The notes beneath the pieces were generated by a model. That model had not been told where the DNA came from, searched no databases, and worked only from the letters and a program-made list of their open reading frames with translations. This document shows positions 7,865 to 15,965 of a stretch of 64,000 bases of DNA, in pieces. Each line of letters begins with the position of its first letter. The first letter of the stretch is position 1. A program made the translations under genes and the position numbers. The stretch comes from Amycolatopsis cihanbeyliensis (GTDB taxonomy: Bacteria > Actinomycetota > Actinomycetes > Mycobacteriales > Pseudonocardiaceae), in contig NZ_VFML01000001.1 of NCBI RefSeq assembly GCF_006715045.1, forward strand, positions 4,990,501 to 5,054,500, written 5' to 3'.

Positions 7865-8674
7865 GTGAGTGACCAGGGGAACGAAGAAGTGACCGATCGG
7901 CAGGTCGAGGGCCAGGTCGAGGACGCCGAGCACCCGCCGGAACGGCACCGGGGGCCGGTGGTGCTCCGGCGGTCCCGGCGGGCCGAGGACAGCACCACCG
8001 ACCAGCGGCTGCTCGACTCGCGGGGCCCGAGCGACTGGGTGCACACCGACCCGTGGCGGGTGCTGCGGATCCAGGCGGAGTTCGTCGAGGGCTTCGGCGC
8101 GCTGGCGGAGGTGCCGAGGGCGGTCACCGTGTTCGGCTCCGCCCGCACCCCGCGGGAGCATCCGGAGTACGAGGCGGGCCGCAAGATCGGCGCCGCGCTG
8201 GCGAACTCGGGGTTCGCGGCGATCACCGGTGGCGGTCCCGGCTCGATGGAGGCGGTCAACCGCGGGGCGTCCGAGGCCGGTGGCCTTTCCATCGGGCTCG
8301 GGATCGAGCTGCCGTTCGAGCAGGGCATGAATCCCTGGGTCGACCTCGGGGTGAACTTCCGCTACTTCTTCACCCGCAAGACCATGTTCATCAAGTATGC
8401 CCAGGCTTTCATCTGCCTGCCCGGTGGTTTCGGCACGCTGGACGAGCTGTTCGAGGCGCTGACCCTGGTGCAGACGAAGAAGGTGACCAAGTTCCCCGTG
8501 GTGCTGTTCGGCAGCTCGTACTGGGGCGGTCTGCACGACTGGATCCGGGACACCGTGCTCAGCGAGGGCAAGATCGGTGCGCGGGACGCGGCCCTGCTGC
8601 ACCTCACCGACGACATCGACGACGCGGTCCAGATCGTGCTGGAGGCCTATCGCGCGTGGGAGGAAACGCACTAG
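7865..8674 (+). CDS. LOG-family protein (TIGR00730), long form
   Basis: 269-aa lysine-decarboxylase-like Rossmann protein. The family includes cytokinin riboside 5'-monophosphate phosphoribohydrolases, which release a base from a nucleoside monophosphate. Seen: a charged, probably disordered N-terminus of about 60 residues, ITGGGPGSMEAVNRGA near residue 120, and the signature PGGFGTLDE near residue 185. Start set at GTG 7865, 7 nt after TATGGT; ATG 7853 lies inside that box. The next gene, a second LOG protein, overlaps the stop codon by 1 nt, so the two are coexpressed and may form a pair. The substrate of this longer type is not established. Confidence 0.85.
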   Translation: MSDQGNEEVTDRQVEGQVEDAEHPPERHRGPVVLRRSRRAEDSTTDQRLLDSRGPSDWVHTDPWRVLRIQAEFVEGFGALAEVPRAVTVFGSARTPREHPEYEAGRKIGAALANSGFAAITGGGPGSMEAVNRGASEAGGLSIGLGIELPFEQGMNPWVDLGVNFRYFFTRKTMFIKYAQAFICLPGGFGTLDELFEALTLVQTKKVTKFPVVLFGSSYWGGLHDWIRDTVLSEGKIGARDAALLHLTDDIDDAVQIVLEAYRAWEETH

Positions 8675-9222
8675 TGAAGAGCATCTGCGTGTTCTGCGGC
8701 TCGTCCGACGGCCGCGGCTCGGAGTACATGGAACAGGCCGCCGCGCTCGGCGGGATGCTCGCCAGGCGGGACATCACGCTGGTCTACGGCGGCGCGAGCG
8801 TGGGCATCATGGGGGTCGTCGCGGACGCCGCGCTGGCTGAGGGCGGCACGGTGTTCGGGGTCATCCCGGAACAACTGGTACGGGCCGAGGTCGCCCACGA
8901 GGGGCTGACCGAGCTGCATGTGGTGGCGGACATGCACCAGCGCAAAGCGAAGATGTCCGCGCTGTCCGACGGTTTCCTCGCGCTGCCGGGTGGCGCCGGC
9001 ACGCTGGAGGAGCTGTTCGAGGTGTGGACCTGGGCGCAGCTGGGCCTGCACGGCAAGCCGATCGGGCTGGTGGACACCGGCGGCTACTACCGCAAGCTGG
9101 TCGAGTTCGTCGACCACATGCTCGTCGAGGGATTCCTCCGGCCGAGCACCCGCGAGCTGCTCGCCGTCGACCCCGATCCGGCCGTGTTGCTGGACAAGTT
9201 CGCCGGCATGGACGGTGCGTAG
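8674..9222 (+). CDS. LOG-family cytokinin riboside 5'-monophosphate phosphoribohydrolase
   Basis: 182-aa short-form LOG protein. Seen: N-terminal Rossmann strand ICVFCGSSDG, glycine-rich LVYGGASVGIMG, and the catalytic PGGAGTLEE near residue 110. GTG at 8674 overlaps the previous stop (TAGTG) and is preceded by GGGAGGAAACG. Mycobacterial relatives in the same neighbourhood make free cytokinins; the same reaction is inferred here. It ends directly against the convergent plsC gene with no spacer. Confidence 0.88.
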   Translation: MKSICVFCGSSDGRGSEYMEQAAALGGMLARRDITLVYGGASVGIMGVVADAALAEGGTVFGVIPEQLVRAEVAHEGLTELHVVADMHQRKAKMSALSDGFLALPGGAGTLEELFEVWTWAQLGLHGKPIGLVDTGGYYRKLVEFVDHMLVEGFLRPSTRELLAVDPDPAVLLDKFAGMDGA

Positions 9223-9897
9223 CTACGCGGCGGCCTCGCCGGGGCGCTGGTGGTAGTTGTCCACGTACTCCTGGCCGGACAACTCCATCAGCGCGTACAT
9301 GATCTCGTCGGTCACCCCGCGCCGGATCGCGGGCGAGGCTTCCAGCCCGGCATAGCGGGAGAAGCCCAGCGGCTCGCCGAAGCGCACCCGCACCCTGGCA
9401 ACCCGCGGCAGCCGGGCGCCCGCGGGCCGCACCCGCTCGGTGCCGTGCAGGGCCACCGGCACCACCTTCGCGCCGGTGGCCAGCGCGAGCGCGGCGACAC
9501 CGGTGTGCCCGCGGTGCAGCCTGCCGTCCAGCGAGCGCGTCCCCTCCGGGTAGATCCCGAACACGCCGCCCGCTTCCAGCACCTTGCGGCCTGCCTCCAG
9601 CGCGGCGAGCCCCGCCTTGGCATCGCCCCGCCGCACCGGGACGTACCCGAGCGCGTCGAGGAACGCCGCCAGCGCCCGCCCCCGCGGGCCCGTGCCGGTG
9701 AAGTACTCGGCCTTGCCGAGGAACCGCACCCGGCGCGGCGTGACGAGCGACAGCACCGCCGTGTCGACGGCCGCCCGGTGGTTGGCCGCGAGCACCACCG
9801 GGCCCTCCGCGGGCACCAGCTCGGTCCCGGACACCTCGGGCCGGTAGACCAGCCTGGCAAGCGGGGCCAGGGACAGCCGAATGAGCGTGTGCAGCAC
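9223..9897 (-). CDS. plsC: 1-acylglycerol-3-phosphate O-acyltransferase family protein
   Basis: 224-aa PlsC-type acyltransferase for phospholipid synthesis, moving an acyl group to the sn-2 position of lysophosphatidate. Seen: the catalytic H(X4)D motif as NHRAAVD near residue 40, and the glycerophosphate-binding GIYPEGTRS near residue 120. GTG at 9897 was chosen for the GGGAGGGATC immediately upstream; the open frame continues a further 19 codons without a ribosome binding site. Divergent from gpgS. Specific acceptor not determinable from sequence. Confidence 0.85.
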   Translation of the reverse strand: MLHTLIRLSLAPLARLVYRPEVSGTELVPAEGPVVLAANHRAAVDTAVLSLVTPRRVRFLGKAEYFTGTGPRGRALAAFLDALGYVPVRRGDAKAGLAALEAGRKVLEAGGVFGIYPEGTRSLDGRLHRGHTGVAALALATGAKVVPVALHGTERVRPAGARLPRVARVRVRFGEPLGFSRYAGLEASPAIRRGVTDEIMYALMELSGQEYVDNYHQRPGEAAA

Positions 9898-9971
9898 GAT
9901 CCCTCCCGCGGTGGTCTCCGTCCAGCATGGCACGATCGGCGGATACGAGGTCACGAGCGCTGGAGGCGGGC

Positions 9972-10892
9972 ATGGACGAAGCGTGGTTCGCCCGGCGCAC
10001 CTGGCAGGATCCGCGCTGGCCCCACCGGGACCTCATGCGTGCCAAGGGCGACCGGACCGTCTCGGTGGTGCTGCCCGCGCTGAACGAGGAGCACACCGTC
10101 GGTGCCGTGGTCGGTTCGGTGCTCCCGCTGCTCGGCACGCTGGTGGACGAGATCGTGGTCGCCGACTCCGGCTCGACCGACCGCACCGCCGAGGCCGCGG
10201 CCGCCGCCGGGGCCAGGGTGGTGCACCGGGAGGACGTGCTGCCGGAGTTCGAACCGCTGCCCGGCAAGGGCGAGGTGCTGTGGCGGTCACTCGCCGCGAC
10301 CAGCGGTGACCTCCTCGTGTTCCTGGACTCCGATCTGGTCGAGCCGCATCCGGACTTCGTGCCGATGCTGCTCGGCCCGCTGCTGCTGGCCGGGGACGTG
10401 CACCTGGTGAAGGGTTTCTACCGGCGCCCGTTGCGGCTGGAGAGTGACGAGTTAGGCACCGGCGGCGGCCGGGTGACCGAGCTGCTGGCCCGCCCGGTGC
10501 TGGCCGCGCTGCGCCCCGCGCTGTCCGGGCTGGTGCAGCCGCTCGGCGGGGAGTACGCGGCCAGCAGGCGGTTGCTGGAGTCGGTCCCGTTCGCCGCGGG
10601 GTACGGGGTGGAGATCGGCCTGCTGCTGGACACCGAGTCCCGGTACGGGCTGGACGCGCTCGCGCAGGTCAACCTCGGGGTGCGTAAACACCGCAACCGC
10701 TCGCTGCTGCAACTGGGGGTGATGGCGCGGCAGATCCTGGGCACGGCGCTGGACCGCTGCGGTGTCGACGTGGGCGAGGCCGCCGGGCTGACCCAGTTCG
10801 TGCAGGTCGCGGGGGAGTGGCTGCCGGACACCCAGCGGGTGCTGGTGGCCGATCGGCCGCCGATGCGGGAGGTGCTCGCCGCGCGGGGTTGA
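9972..10892 (+). CDS. gpgS: Glucosyl-3-phosphoglycerate synthase
   Basis: 306-aa GT81 glycosyltransferase. It transfers glucose from NDP-glucose to D-3-phosphoglycerate, the first step towards glucosylglycerate and the methylglucose lipopolysaccharides that modulate fatty-acid synthesis in actinobacteria. Seen: VVLPALNEEHTVG at the start of the GT-A fold, VADSGSTDRT, the metal-binding FLDSDLVEPH, the acceptor loop GGEYAASR, and RKHRNRSL near the C-terminus. ATG at 9972 has GGAGG 5 nt upstream; an in-frame ATG at 9927 lacks one. The position upstream of tag matches the mycobacterial neighbourhood. Confidence 0.93.
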   Translation: MDEAWFARRTWQDPRWPHRDLMRAKGDRTVSVVLPALNEEHTVGAVVGSVLPLLGTLVDEIVVADSGSTDRTAEAAAAAGARVVHREDVLPEFEPLPGKGEVLWRSLAATSGDLLVFLDSDLVEPHPDFVPMLLGPLLLAGDVHLVKGFYRRPLRLESDELGTGGGRVTELLARPVLAALRPALSGLVQPLGGEYAASRRLLESVPFAAGYGVEIGLLLDTESRYGLDALAQVNLGVRKHRNRSLLQLGVMARQILGTALDRCGVDVGEAAGLTQFVQVAGEWLPDTQRVLVADRPPMREVLAARG

Positions 10893-10927
10893 TCCCCTCC
10901 ACCGGTGGCGTGTGCCACGATCGTCGG

Positions 10928-11230
10928 GTGACCACCGCGCTGATCTACCTCATCGTCATGCTGCTTGTCGCGGCTGTGGTGTTCCTGCTGGCCGCCGTCG
11001 TGTTCGGCAGGGGGGAGGAGCTCGCGCCGCTGGCTCCCGGCAGTTCCCCGACCCGGTTGCCCGCCGAGGACCTGACCGGCGAGGATGTGACCTCGGTGAA
11101 GTTCCAGCTCGTGCTGCGTGGGTACAAGATGTCCGAAGTGGACTGGGTGTTGCGGCGACTCGGCACCGAGATCGACGACCTGCGCGCCAGGATCGTCGAA
11201 CTGGAGGCCGAACGCGAGGCGGCTCGATGA
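10928..11230 (+). CDS. Membrane-anchored DivIVA-domain-like small protein
   Basis: 100 aa. Residues 1-27 form one transmembrane segment (LIYLIVMLLVAAVVFLLAAV). A short linker follows, then a segment resembling the DivIVA N-terminal lipid-binding region (VTSVKFQLVLRGYKMSEVDW) and a short coiled coil (LRRLGTEIDDLRARIVELEA). GTG at 10928 was chosen because it starts the membrane segment; no clear Shine-Dalgarno. The stop overlaps the next start (ATGA), so it is translationally coupled to the SRPBCC gene. A cell-pole or envelope role is inferred from the DivIVA likeness only. Confidence 0.75.
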   Translation: MTTALIYLIVMLLVAAVVFLLAAVVFGRGEELAPLAPGSSPTRLPAEDLTGEDVTSVKFQLVLRGYKMSEVDWVLRRLGTEIDDLRARIVELEAEREAAR

Positions 11231-11679
11231 CCGATGTGGGAGTGTCGGTCGACGTCGCCGCGCCCGCGGGGACCACCTGGCTGGCGCTGACCGACTGGGA
11301 GCGCCAGGGCGAGTGGATGCTCGGCACGGAGGTACGGGTGGTCGAGGGCAACGGGCGCAGCGTGGGCTCGCGGCTCGCCGCCTTCACCGGGGTGGCCCGC
11401 CTCGGCTTCACCGACACGATGGAGATCACCCACTGGGAACCGCCGATCCGCTGCACGGTGCGGCATCTCGGCAAGGTGGTCCGCGGCACCGGTACCTTTC
11501 ACGTGCGGGAGAACGGGCCCCACCGGTCCGTGCTGATCTGGTCCGAACAACTGACCCTGCCGTTCGGGCCGCTGGGCAAACTCGGCTGGCCCGTGGTGAA
11601 GCCCGCGTTCTCCGCGGGGTTGTGGTACTCGTTACGCCACTTCGCTCGGTTCGCCGAGCACTACCGGATGGGGGCCTGA
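11227..11679 (+). CDS. SRPBCC-family protein
   Basis: 150-aa START/Bet v1-like helix-grip protein of the polyketide cyclase/dehydrase type. Seen: the N-terminal strand VGVSVDVAAPAGTTW, ALTDWERQGEWMLG after the first helix, alternating beta strands, and a long C-terminal helix (WYSLRHFARFAEHYRMG). Ligand unknown. ATG overlaps the upstream TGA, and its own TGA overlaps the tag start (TGATG), so three genes from 10928 to 12245 form a tightly coupled operon. Confidence 0.8.
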   Translation: MTDVGVSVDVAAPAGTTWLALTDWERQGEWMLGTEVRVVEGNGRSVGSRLAAFTGVARLGFTDTMEITHWEPPIRCTVRHLGKVVRGTGTFHVRENGPHRSVLIWSEQLTLPFGPLGKLGWPVVKPAFSAGLWYSLRHFARFAEHYRMGA

Positions 11680-12245
11680 TGGAACTGATCGGCGCGGACG
11701 GCGTACCGCGGTGTTCCTGGGGCAATTCCGCCCCCGACTACGCCACGTACCACGACGAGGAATGGGGTTTCCCGTTGCGCGGGGAGAGCGCCTTGTTCGA
11801 GCGGGTCACCCTGGAGTCGTTCCAGTCCGGATTGTCCTGGCTGGTGATCCTGCGCAAGCGGGAGAACTTCCGCAGGGCGTTCGCCGGGTTCGACCCGGAA
11901 CGGGTGGCCCAATTCACCGACGCCGATGTCAGCGGGTTGCTCGCGGACGCGTCGATCGTGCGCAACCGGGCCAAGATCGAGGCGGCGGTCACCAACGCCC
12001 GCGCGACCGTGGAACTGGACCAGCCGCTGGACGAGTTGCTCTGGTCCTTCGCCCCCGACCCCGGCAGCCACCGGCGTCCGGCCTCGATGGCGGAGATGCC
12101 CGCGGTGACGCCGGAGTCGAAGGCGATGGCCAAGACGTTGAAGAAGCGCGGTTTCACCTTCGTCGGGCCCACCACCTGCTACGCGATGATGCAGGCCACC
12201 GGCATGGTCGACGACCACGTCCATGGCTGCTTCCGCGCCTCGTGA
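11679..12245 (+). CDS. tag: 3-methyladenine DNA glycosylase I
   Basis: 188-aa Tag enzyme, which excises 3-methyladenine from alkylated DNA. Seen: the N-terminal zinc-site cysteine in RCSWG, the histidine of YHDEEWGFPL, the helix-hairpin-helix core around FQSGLSWLVILRKRENFR, and the C-terminal zinc ligands in HVHGCF. The four-ligand zinc snap is complete, so the enzyme looks functional. Coupled to the SRPBCC gene by a 1-nt overlap; ends 7 bp from the convergent enoyl-CoA hydratase. Confidence 0.95.
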   Translation: MELIGADGVPRCSWGNSAPDYATYHDEEWGFPLRGESALFERVTLESFQSGLSWLVILRKRENFRRAFAGFDPERVAQFTDADVSGLLADASIVRNRAKIEAAVTNARATVELDQPLDELLWSFAPDPGSHRRPASMAEMPAVTPESKAMAKTLKKRGFTFVGPTTCYAMMQATGMVDDHVHGCFRAS

Positions 12246-12252
12246 ACGGCGT

Positions 12253-13047
12253 CTACGCGCCGGTGAAGTTCGGTGGGCGCTTGGCGACGAAGGCTTCGAC
12301 GGCCTCGCTGTGGTCCGCGGTGGCGCCGAGCGCGGCCTGCGCGGCGTCCTCGGCGGCCAGCGCCTCGTCCAGGGTGCTTTCCGCGGCCGTGGTCAGCACG
12401 TCCTTGATCCGGGCGTAGGCGGCCGTCGGCCCGGCGGCCAGCCTGGCCGCGACCTGCTGCGCCCGCTCGGCCAGTTCCCCTTCCGGCACGACCTCGCCGA
12501 CCAGGCCGATCCGCAGCGCCTCCTCGGCGTCCACCGTCCGGGCCAGCAGCATCAGCTCCGCCGCCCGGCCGTAGCCGACCAGCCGCTGCAACGTCCAGGA
12601 GGCGCCGGAGTCGGGGCCGAGGCCGACGTTCGCGAACGCCATCAGGAAGCTCGCCGAGGTCGCCGCGATCCGCAGGTCGCTGGCGTAGGCGAAGGCGGCG
12701 CCCGCGCCGGCCGCGGAGCCGTTCACCGCGGAGATCACCGGCTTCGGCATCCGCACGATGGTCCGGACGATCGGGTTGTAGTGCTCGGCGACCGTGCGCA
12801 GCGGCGCGGAGTCCCCCGCCTGCAGCAGCCCGACGTGTTCCTTGAGGTCCTGACCCGCACAGAAGGCCTTGCCCGCCCCGGTGAGCACGACCGCACGCAC
12901 CGTGTCCTCCGCGGCCGCGGCGCGGAGCGCGTCCAGCAGCCGCTCCTTGAGTTCGACGGTCAACGAGTTGTAGGACTTGGGGCGGTTGAGCGTCAGCGTG
13001 CGTACACCGTCGGTGTCGGCGGTCAGCAGTACGTCCTCGGTCGTCAC
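12253..13047 (-). CDS. Enoyl-CoA hydratase/isomerase family protein
   Basis: 264-aa crotonase-fold enzyme. Seen: the oxyanion-hole segments GAGKAFCAGQDLKEH near residue 62 and VNGSAAGAGAAFAYASDLRI near residue 105. In the position of the second catalytic glutamate of classical hydratases the sequence reads NVGLGPDSGASW, an Asp-containing variant common in PaaG-type isomerases and dedicated hydratases, so the exact reaction is open. GTG at 13047 has AGGAGG 7 nt upstream. Single gene on the minus strand, divergent from the DUF3117 gene. Confidence 0.85.
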   Translation of the reverse strand: MTTEDVLLTADTDGVRTLTLNRPKSYNSLTVELKERLLDALRAAAAEDTVRAVVLTGAGKAFCAGQDLKEHVGLLQAGDSAPLRTVAEHYNPIVRTIVRMPKPVISAVNGSAAGAGAAFAYASDLRIAATSASFLMAFANVGLGPDSGASWTLQRLVGYGRAAELMLLARTVDAEEALRIGLVGEVVPEGELAERAQQVAARLAAGPTAAYARIKDVLTTAAESTLDEALAAEDAAQAALGATADHSEAVEAFVAKRPPNFTGA

Positions 13048-13234
13048 GAAATTTCCTCCTGAAAGTGGGTCGGTCAGCGAGTGTGGCACCCCTGTGAAGC
13101 GCATACCAGCACCTATGCAACACGAAAAGATCGGTCCGCGTTCGCGGTCGCTCAGTGATAGGGGAGAATGGTCACAACCCGGTTGCTTTGGCGAGCGCGA
13201 GCCGGGCGCGCCGGTTGAGACGAAAGGGAACGCT

Positions 13235-13402
13235 ATGGCGGCCATGAAGCCTCGGACTGGAGACGGACCCCTCGAAGTGACCAAGGAGGGGCGGGGCCTC
13301 GTGATGCGCGTGCCGCTCGAGGGCGGTGGGCGTCTCGTCGTCGAGCTGTCGGCCGAAGAGGCGAAGGACCTCGGAGCTGCGCTGCAGGAGGCCACTGGCT
13401 GA
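13235..13402 (+). CDS. DUF3117-family small protein
   Basis: 55 aa. Almost the whole length matches the actinobacterial DUF3117 family: MAAMKPRTGDGPLEVTKEG, then GLVMRVPLEGGGRLVVELSA and a short helix (EEAKDLGAAL). ATG at 13235 follows AAAGGGA. The family is small, conserved and of unknown function. In Mycobacterium the counterpart also sits next to tag, which supports the call. The 113 bp downstream contain an 8-bp stem hairpin before pepA. Confidence 0.88.
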   Translation: MAAMKPRTGDGPLEVTKEGRGLVMRVPLEGGGRLVVELSAEEAKDLGAALQEATG

Positions 13403-13467
13403 GCCGAACCCGACATTTTCCTGCCAGCTTCCTGCCAGCGCTGGGATTCCGCCAACCTGGCTCTTTC

Positions 13468-13491
13468 CGGCGCGCGCGGAATTGCGCGCCG
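13468..13491. promoter_or_regulatory. GC-rich hairpin between DUF3117 gene and pepA
   Basis: Perfect 8-bp stem CGGCGCGC / GCGCGCCG with loop GCGGAATT, 12 bp before the pepA ribosome binding site. There is no T-run, so it is not a canonical terminator; it could act as a weak attenuator or have no role. Confidence 0.4.
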
Positions 13492-13515
13492 CCAACCGAT
13501 ATCTGGAGGCCGCCG

Positions 13516-15051
13516 ATGGCGCGTTCACCGCTGCCGCCTGTCCCTACCCGGTTGCTCGAGGTCGAGGTGGCCGGCACCGCACGGCGCGCTGCGCCGCTGG
13601 CCGCACTCGTTCGCCAGTCCGACGAGCATGCCGCGAACGGGTCGCCGCACGGTGAGCTCATCGAGCGCCTTGGCGCCACCGGGAAGGCGGGCGAGGTGCA
13701 CACCGTGCCGGACCCCGGGAGCGGGCCACGGTGGCTGGTCGGCATCGGCGCGGGGGACCCGGCCTCGTCGCGCGCGGGCGGAGCGGCGTTCATCCGCGCC
13801 GTCAACGCCCACCTCGCCGCCGAGCGCGACGCCGGCGCCCGCCCGCCGCGCACCGTCCAGGCCGAGCTGCCTGCCGAGTCGAGCGCGGGGGAACTGGATG
13901 CCTTCCTGACCGGCGCGCTGCTCGGCGGCTACCGCTACGTGGTCAGCGGTGAACCGGACCCGCCGCAGGCGCGCACCCTGCGCGTGCTCACCCCGCACGA
14001 CCGGGCCATCCAGCCGTATACCGAGGTCGCCGCGCGGGCCCGCGAGCTGGCCGCCGCCTCCGCGCTCGCCCGTGATCTCGCCAACACCCCCTCGAACGTG
14101 AAGAACCCCGGGTGGCTCGCCGGGGTCGCCGAGCGCCTGGCAGGCGACCTGCCCGGGCTCACCGCGACGGTGCGGGACGAGGGCTGGCTCGCTGAGCAGG
14201 GGTTCGGCGGCATGCTCGCGGTGGGTGGCGGATCGGCCAGCCCGCCGCGGCTGATCGAGCTGGCCTATCGCCCGCGCGGCGCCACGGGACATCTGCTGCT
14301 CGTGGGCAAGGGCATCACCTTCGACACCGGCGGTATCTCGATCAAGCCCGCCGAAGGGATGCCGATGATGCGCACCGACATGGCCGGCGGCGGCGCGGTG
14401 ATCGCCGCCGTCCGGGCCATCGCGGCGCTGCGGCTGGGGGTCAGGGTGACCGCGCTGGTCCCGGCCGCGGAGAACCACGTTTCCGGCGCCGCGTACCGCC
14501 CGGGCGACGTGGTCCGGCACTACGGCGGGACCACGACCGAGGTCACCAACACCGATGCCGAGGGCAGGATGGTGCTCGCCGACGCGCTGGCCTACGGGAT
14601 CAAGCGGTACGCGCCGGACGCCGTGGTCGACGTCGCGACGCTGACCGGTGCGATGAAGGTCTCCCTCGGCCTGCGTACCGGTGGCCTGTTCGCCAGCGAC
14701 GACACCCTGGCCGAGCGGGTACGGGACGCCGGGGAGCGCACCGGCGAGGCGTGGTGGCGGATGCCGCTGGTCGAGGACTACGCGGAGGCCGTGCGCAGCG
14801 AGATCGCCGACCTGCGCCAGGCTCCCTCCGGGCCGGGCGGCATCGCCGCGGCCCTGTTCCTGCGCGAGTTCACCGCCGGGCTGCCGTGGGCCCATCTGGA
14901 CATCGCGGGTCCCGCGCGGGCGGACAGGAACTACTCCGAGGTGGTGCCCGGCGGCACCGGGTTCGCCGCGCGCACGCTGGTCGAGCTGGTCTCCGGCTGG
15001 GCACCGGTGACGAACTCGCGGAAGGCCGCGACCGCGGGGGTCGGTTCCTGA
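13516..15051 (+). CDS. pepA: Leucyl aminopeptidase (M17)
   Basis: 511-aa cytosolic dizinc aminopeptidase that removes N-terminal residues from peptides. Seen: a variable N-terminal domain, then the M17 catalytic domain with the metal and catalytic lysine region VGKGITFDTGGISIKP near residue 265, MRTDMAGGGAV, and the family signature NTDAEGRMVLADALAY near residue 345. ATG at 13516 is preceded by GGAGG at 13505-13509. The last 121 bp overlap the 3' end of the convergent LysR gene, so the final 40 codons are read on both strands. Confidence 0.93.
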   Translation: MARSPLPPVPTRLLEVEVAGTARRAAPLAALVRQSDEHAANGSPHGELIERLGATGKAGEVHTVPDPGSGPRWLVGIGAGDPASSRAGGAAFIRAVNAHLAAERDAGARPPRTVQAELPAESSAGELDAFLTGALLGGYRYVVSGEPDPPQARTLRVLTPHDRAIQPYTEVAARARELAAASALARDLANTPSNVKNPGWLAGVAERLAGDLPGLTATVRDEGWLAEQGFGGMLAVGGGSASPPRLIELAYRPRGATGHLLLVGKGITFDTGGISIKPAEGMPMMRTDMAGGGAVIAAVRAIAALRLGVRVTALVPAAENHVSGAAYRPGDVVRHYGGTTTEVTNTDAEGRMVLADALAYGIKRYAPDAVVDVATLTGAMKVSLGLRTGGLFASDDTLAERVRDAGERTGEAWWRMPLVEDYAEAVRSEIADLRQAPSGPGGIAAALFLREFTAGLPWAHLDIAGPARADRNYSEVVPGGTGFAARTLVELVSGWAPVTNSRKAATAGVGS

Positions 15052-15902
15052 TCGGCGGGCCAGGCCAGCCCGATCGAGCGGGTCACCCTCGGCCGCAGCG
15101 GTAGCTCGACCACGCCGACGGGCGGCGAGGGCTCGAACCGGGGCAGCAACGCGACCCCGAACCCCGCCGCGACCAGCCCGCGCACGGTGTCCGACTCCTG
15201 CCCCTCGAAGGCGACCTCCGGCTGGAAACCCGCCGCCGCGCACAGCCGGTCGGTGATCTGCCGCAGGCCGTAGCCCGGCTCGAGCAGCACGAAAGGCTCC
15301 GCGCTCAGCTCGCTCATCGCGACCGCCGCACGCCCGGCGAGCCGGTGCGTCGCGGGTACGGAAAGGAACAGCTCCTGCTCGTCCAGCCGGTGCCCGCGCA
15401 GCGCGGGATCGTGCACCGGCACGGGGGCGACCAGCGCGAGGTCGATGGTGTGGCGGATGAGGCCGTCCAGCACGTCCTGCCGGGAGCCCTGCACCAGGCC
15501 GAACCGGATCCCCGGTTGCTCCGTGCGGAAGCGGCGCAGCAGCTCCGGCACGTAGGAGCGGCCGAGCAGGTGCAGGAAGCCCAGCACCACCCGGCCGCGT
15601 TCCGGCGAGATCTCCTCCCGCACCTGCCGGATGCCACCGTGCAGGACGGTCAGCGCCTGCTCCGCGGTACCCGCCAGCAGCGCGCCCACCCTGGTCAGCC
15701 GGATCCCCCTGCCGTGCGCGGCGGTGAGCGGCGCGCCGACCCGCTCGGCCAGTGCCGCCAGCCGCCTGCTGGCGGTCGGTTGCGGGATGCCGAGCAGCTC
15801 CGCCGCCCGAGTGAGATTCCCTGTGCGCTCGAGCACTCCGAGCAGCGCCAGCCCGGGGGCCAGATCCCCGGCGAGCTGCCAATCCGCCTTCTCATCCGTC
15901 AC
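14931..15902 (-). CDS. LysR-family transcriptional regulator
   Basis: 323-aa LysR-type regulator. Winged helix-turn-helix at residues 15-75 (LGVLERTGNLTRAAELLGIP, then QPTASRRLAALAERVG), a linker helix, and a two-lobed effector domain with GRVVLGFLHLLG and GLVAAGFGVALLP. GTG at 15902 is the likely start. It is divergent from the MFS transporter at 15966 with a 63-bp gap, so it probably controls that exporter. Its stop lies inside pepA, giving a 121-bp antisense overlap, unusually long for a convergent pair. Confidence 0.88.
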   Translation of the reverse strand: MTDEKADWQLAGDLAPGLALLGVLERTGNLTRAAELLGIPQPTASRRLAALAERVGAPLTAAHGRGIRLTRVGALLAGTAEQALTVLHGGIRQVREEISPERGRVVLGFLHLLGRSYVPELLRRFRTEQPGIRFGLVQGSRQDVLDGLIRHTIDLALVAPVPVHDPALRGHRLDEQELFLSVPATHRLAGRAAVAMSELSAEPFVLLEPGYGLRQITDRLCAAAGFQPEVAFEGQESDTVRGLVAAGFGVALLPRFEPSPPVGVVELPLRPRVTRSIGLAWPADQEPTPAVAAFREFVTGAQPETSSTSVRAANPVPPGTTSE

Positions 15903-15923
15903 GGTATGAATGATGCTTCAACC

Positions 15924-15936
15924 GCGTATTAGACGC
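15924..15936. promoter_or_regulatory. Candidate LysR operator
   Basis: GCGT-ATTAG-ACGC inverted repeat centred in the divergent LysR/MFS gap, 16 bp before the MFS -10 box. Size and placement fit a LysR autoregulatory site; there is no experimental support in the sequence. Confidence 0.45.
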
Positions 15937-15952
15937 ATTGATTAGCCCGGCT

Positions 15953-15958
15953 TAGCGT
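15953..15958 (+). promoter_or_regulatory. Candidate -10 box for leaderless MFS gene
   Basis: TAGCGT followed by 7 nt and the GTG at 15966, with no ribosome binding site. Confidence 0.5.
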
Positions 15959-15965
15959 CGAGCTC

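Noticed and set aside
8861..10267. 468-codon minus-strand frame across the second LOG gene, plsC and gpgS
   Set aside because: Joins unrelated stretches; the translation partly mirrors plsC out of frame.
13468..13491. Intrinsic terminator after the DUF3117 gene
   Set aside because: Stem is good but there is no T-run, and it lies next to the pepA ribosome binding site; kept only as a hairpin.
13525..15882. 785-codon open frame antisense to pepA and LysR
   Set aside because: A shadow of GC-rich third positions; the translation is Arg/Ala/Gly-rich with no family likeness, and pepA plus LysR account for the region.
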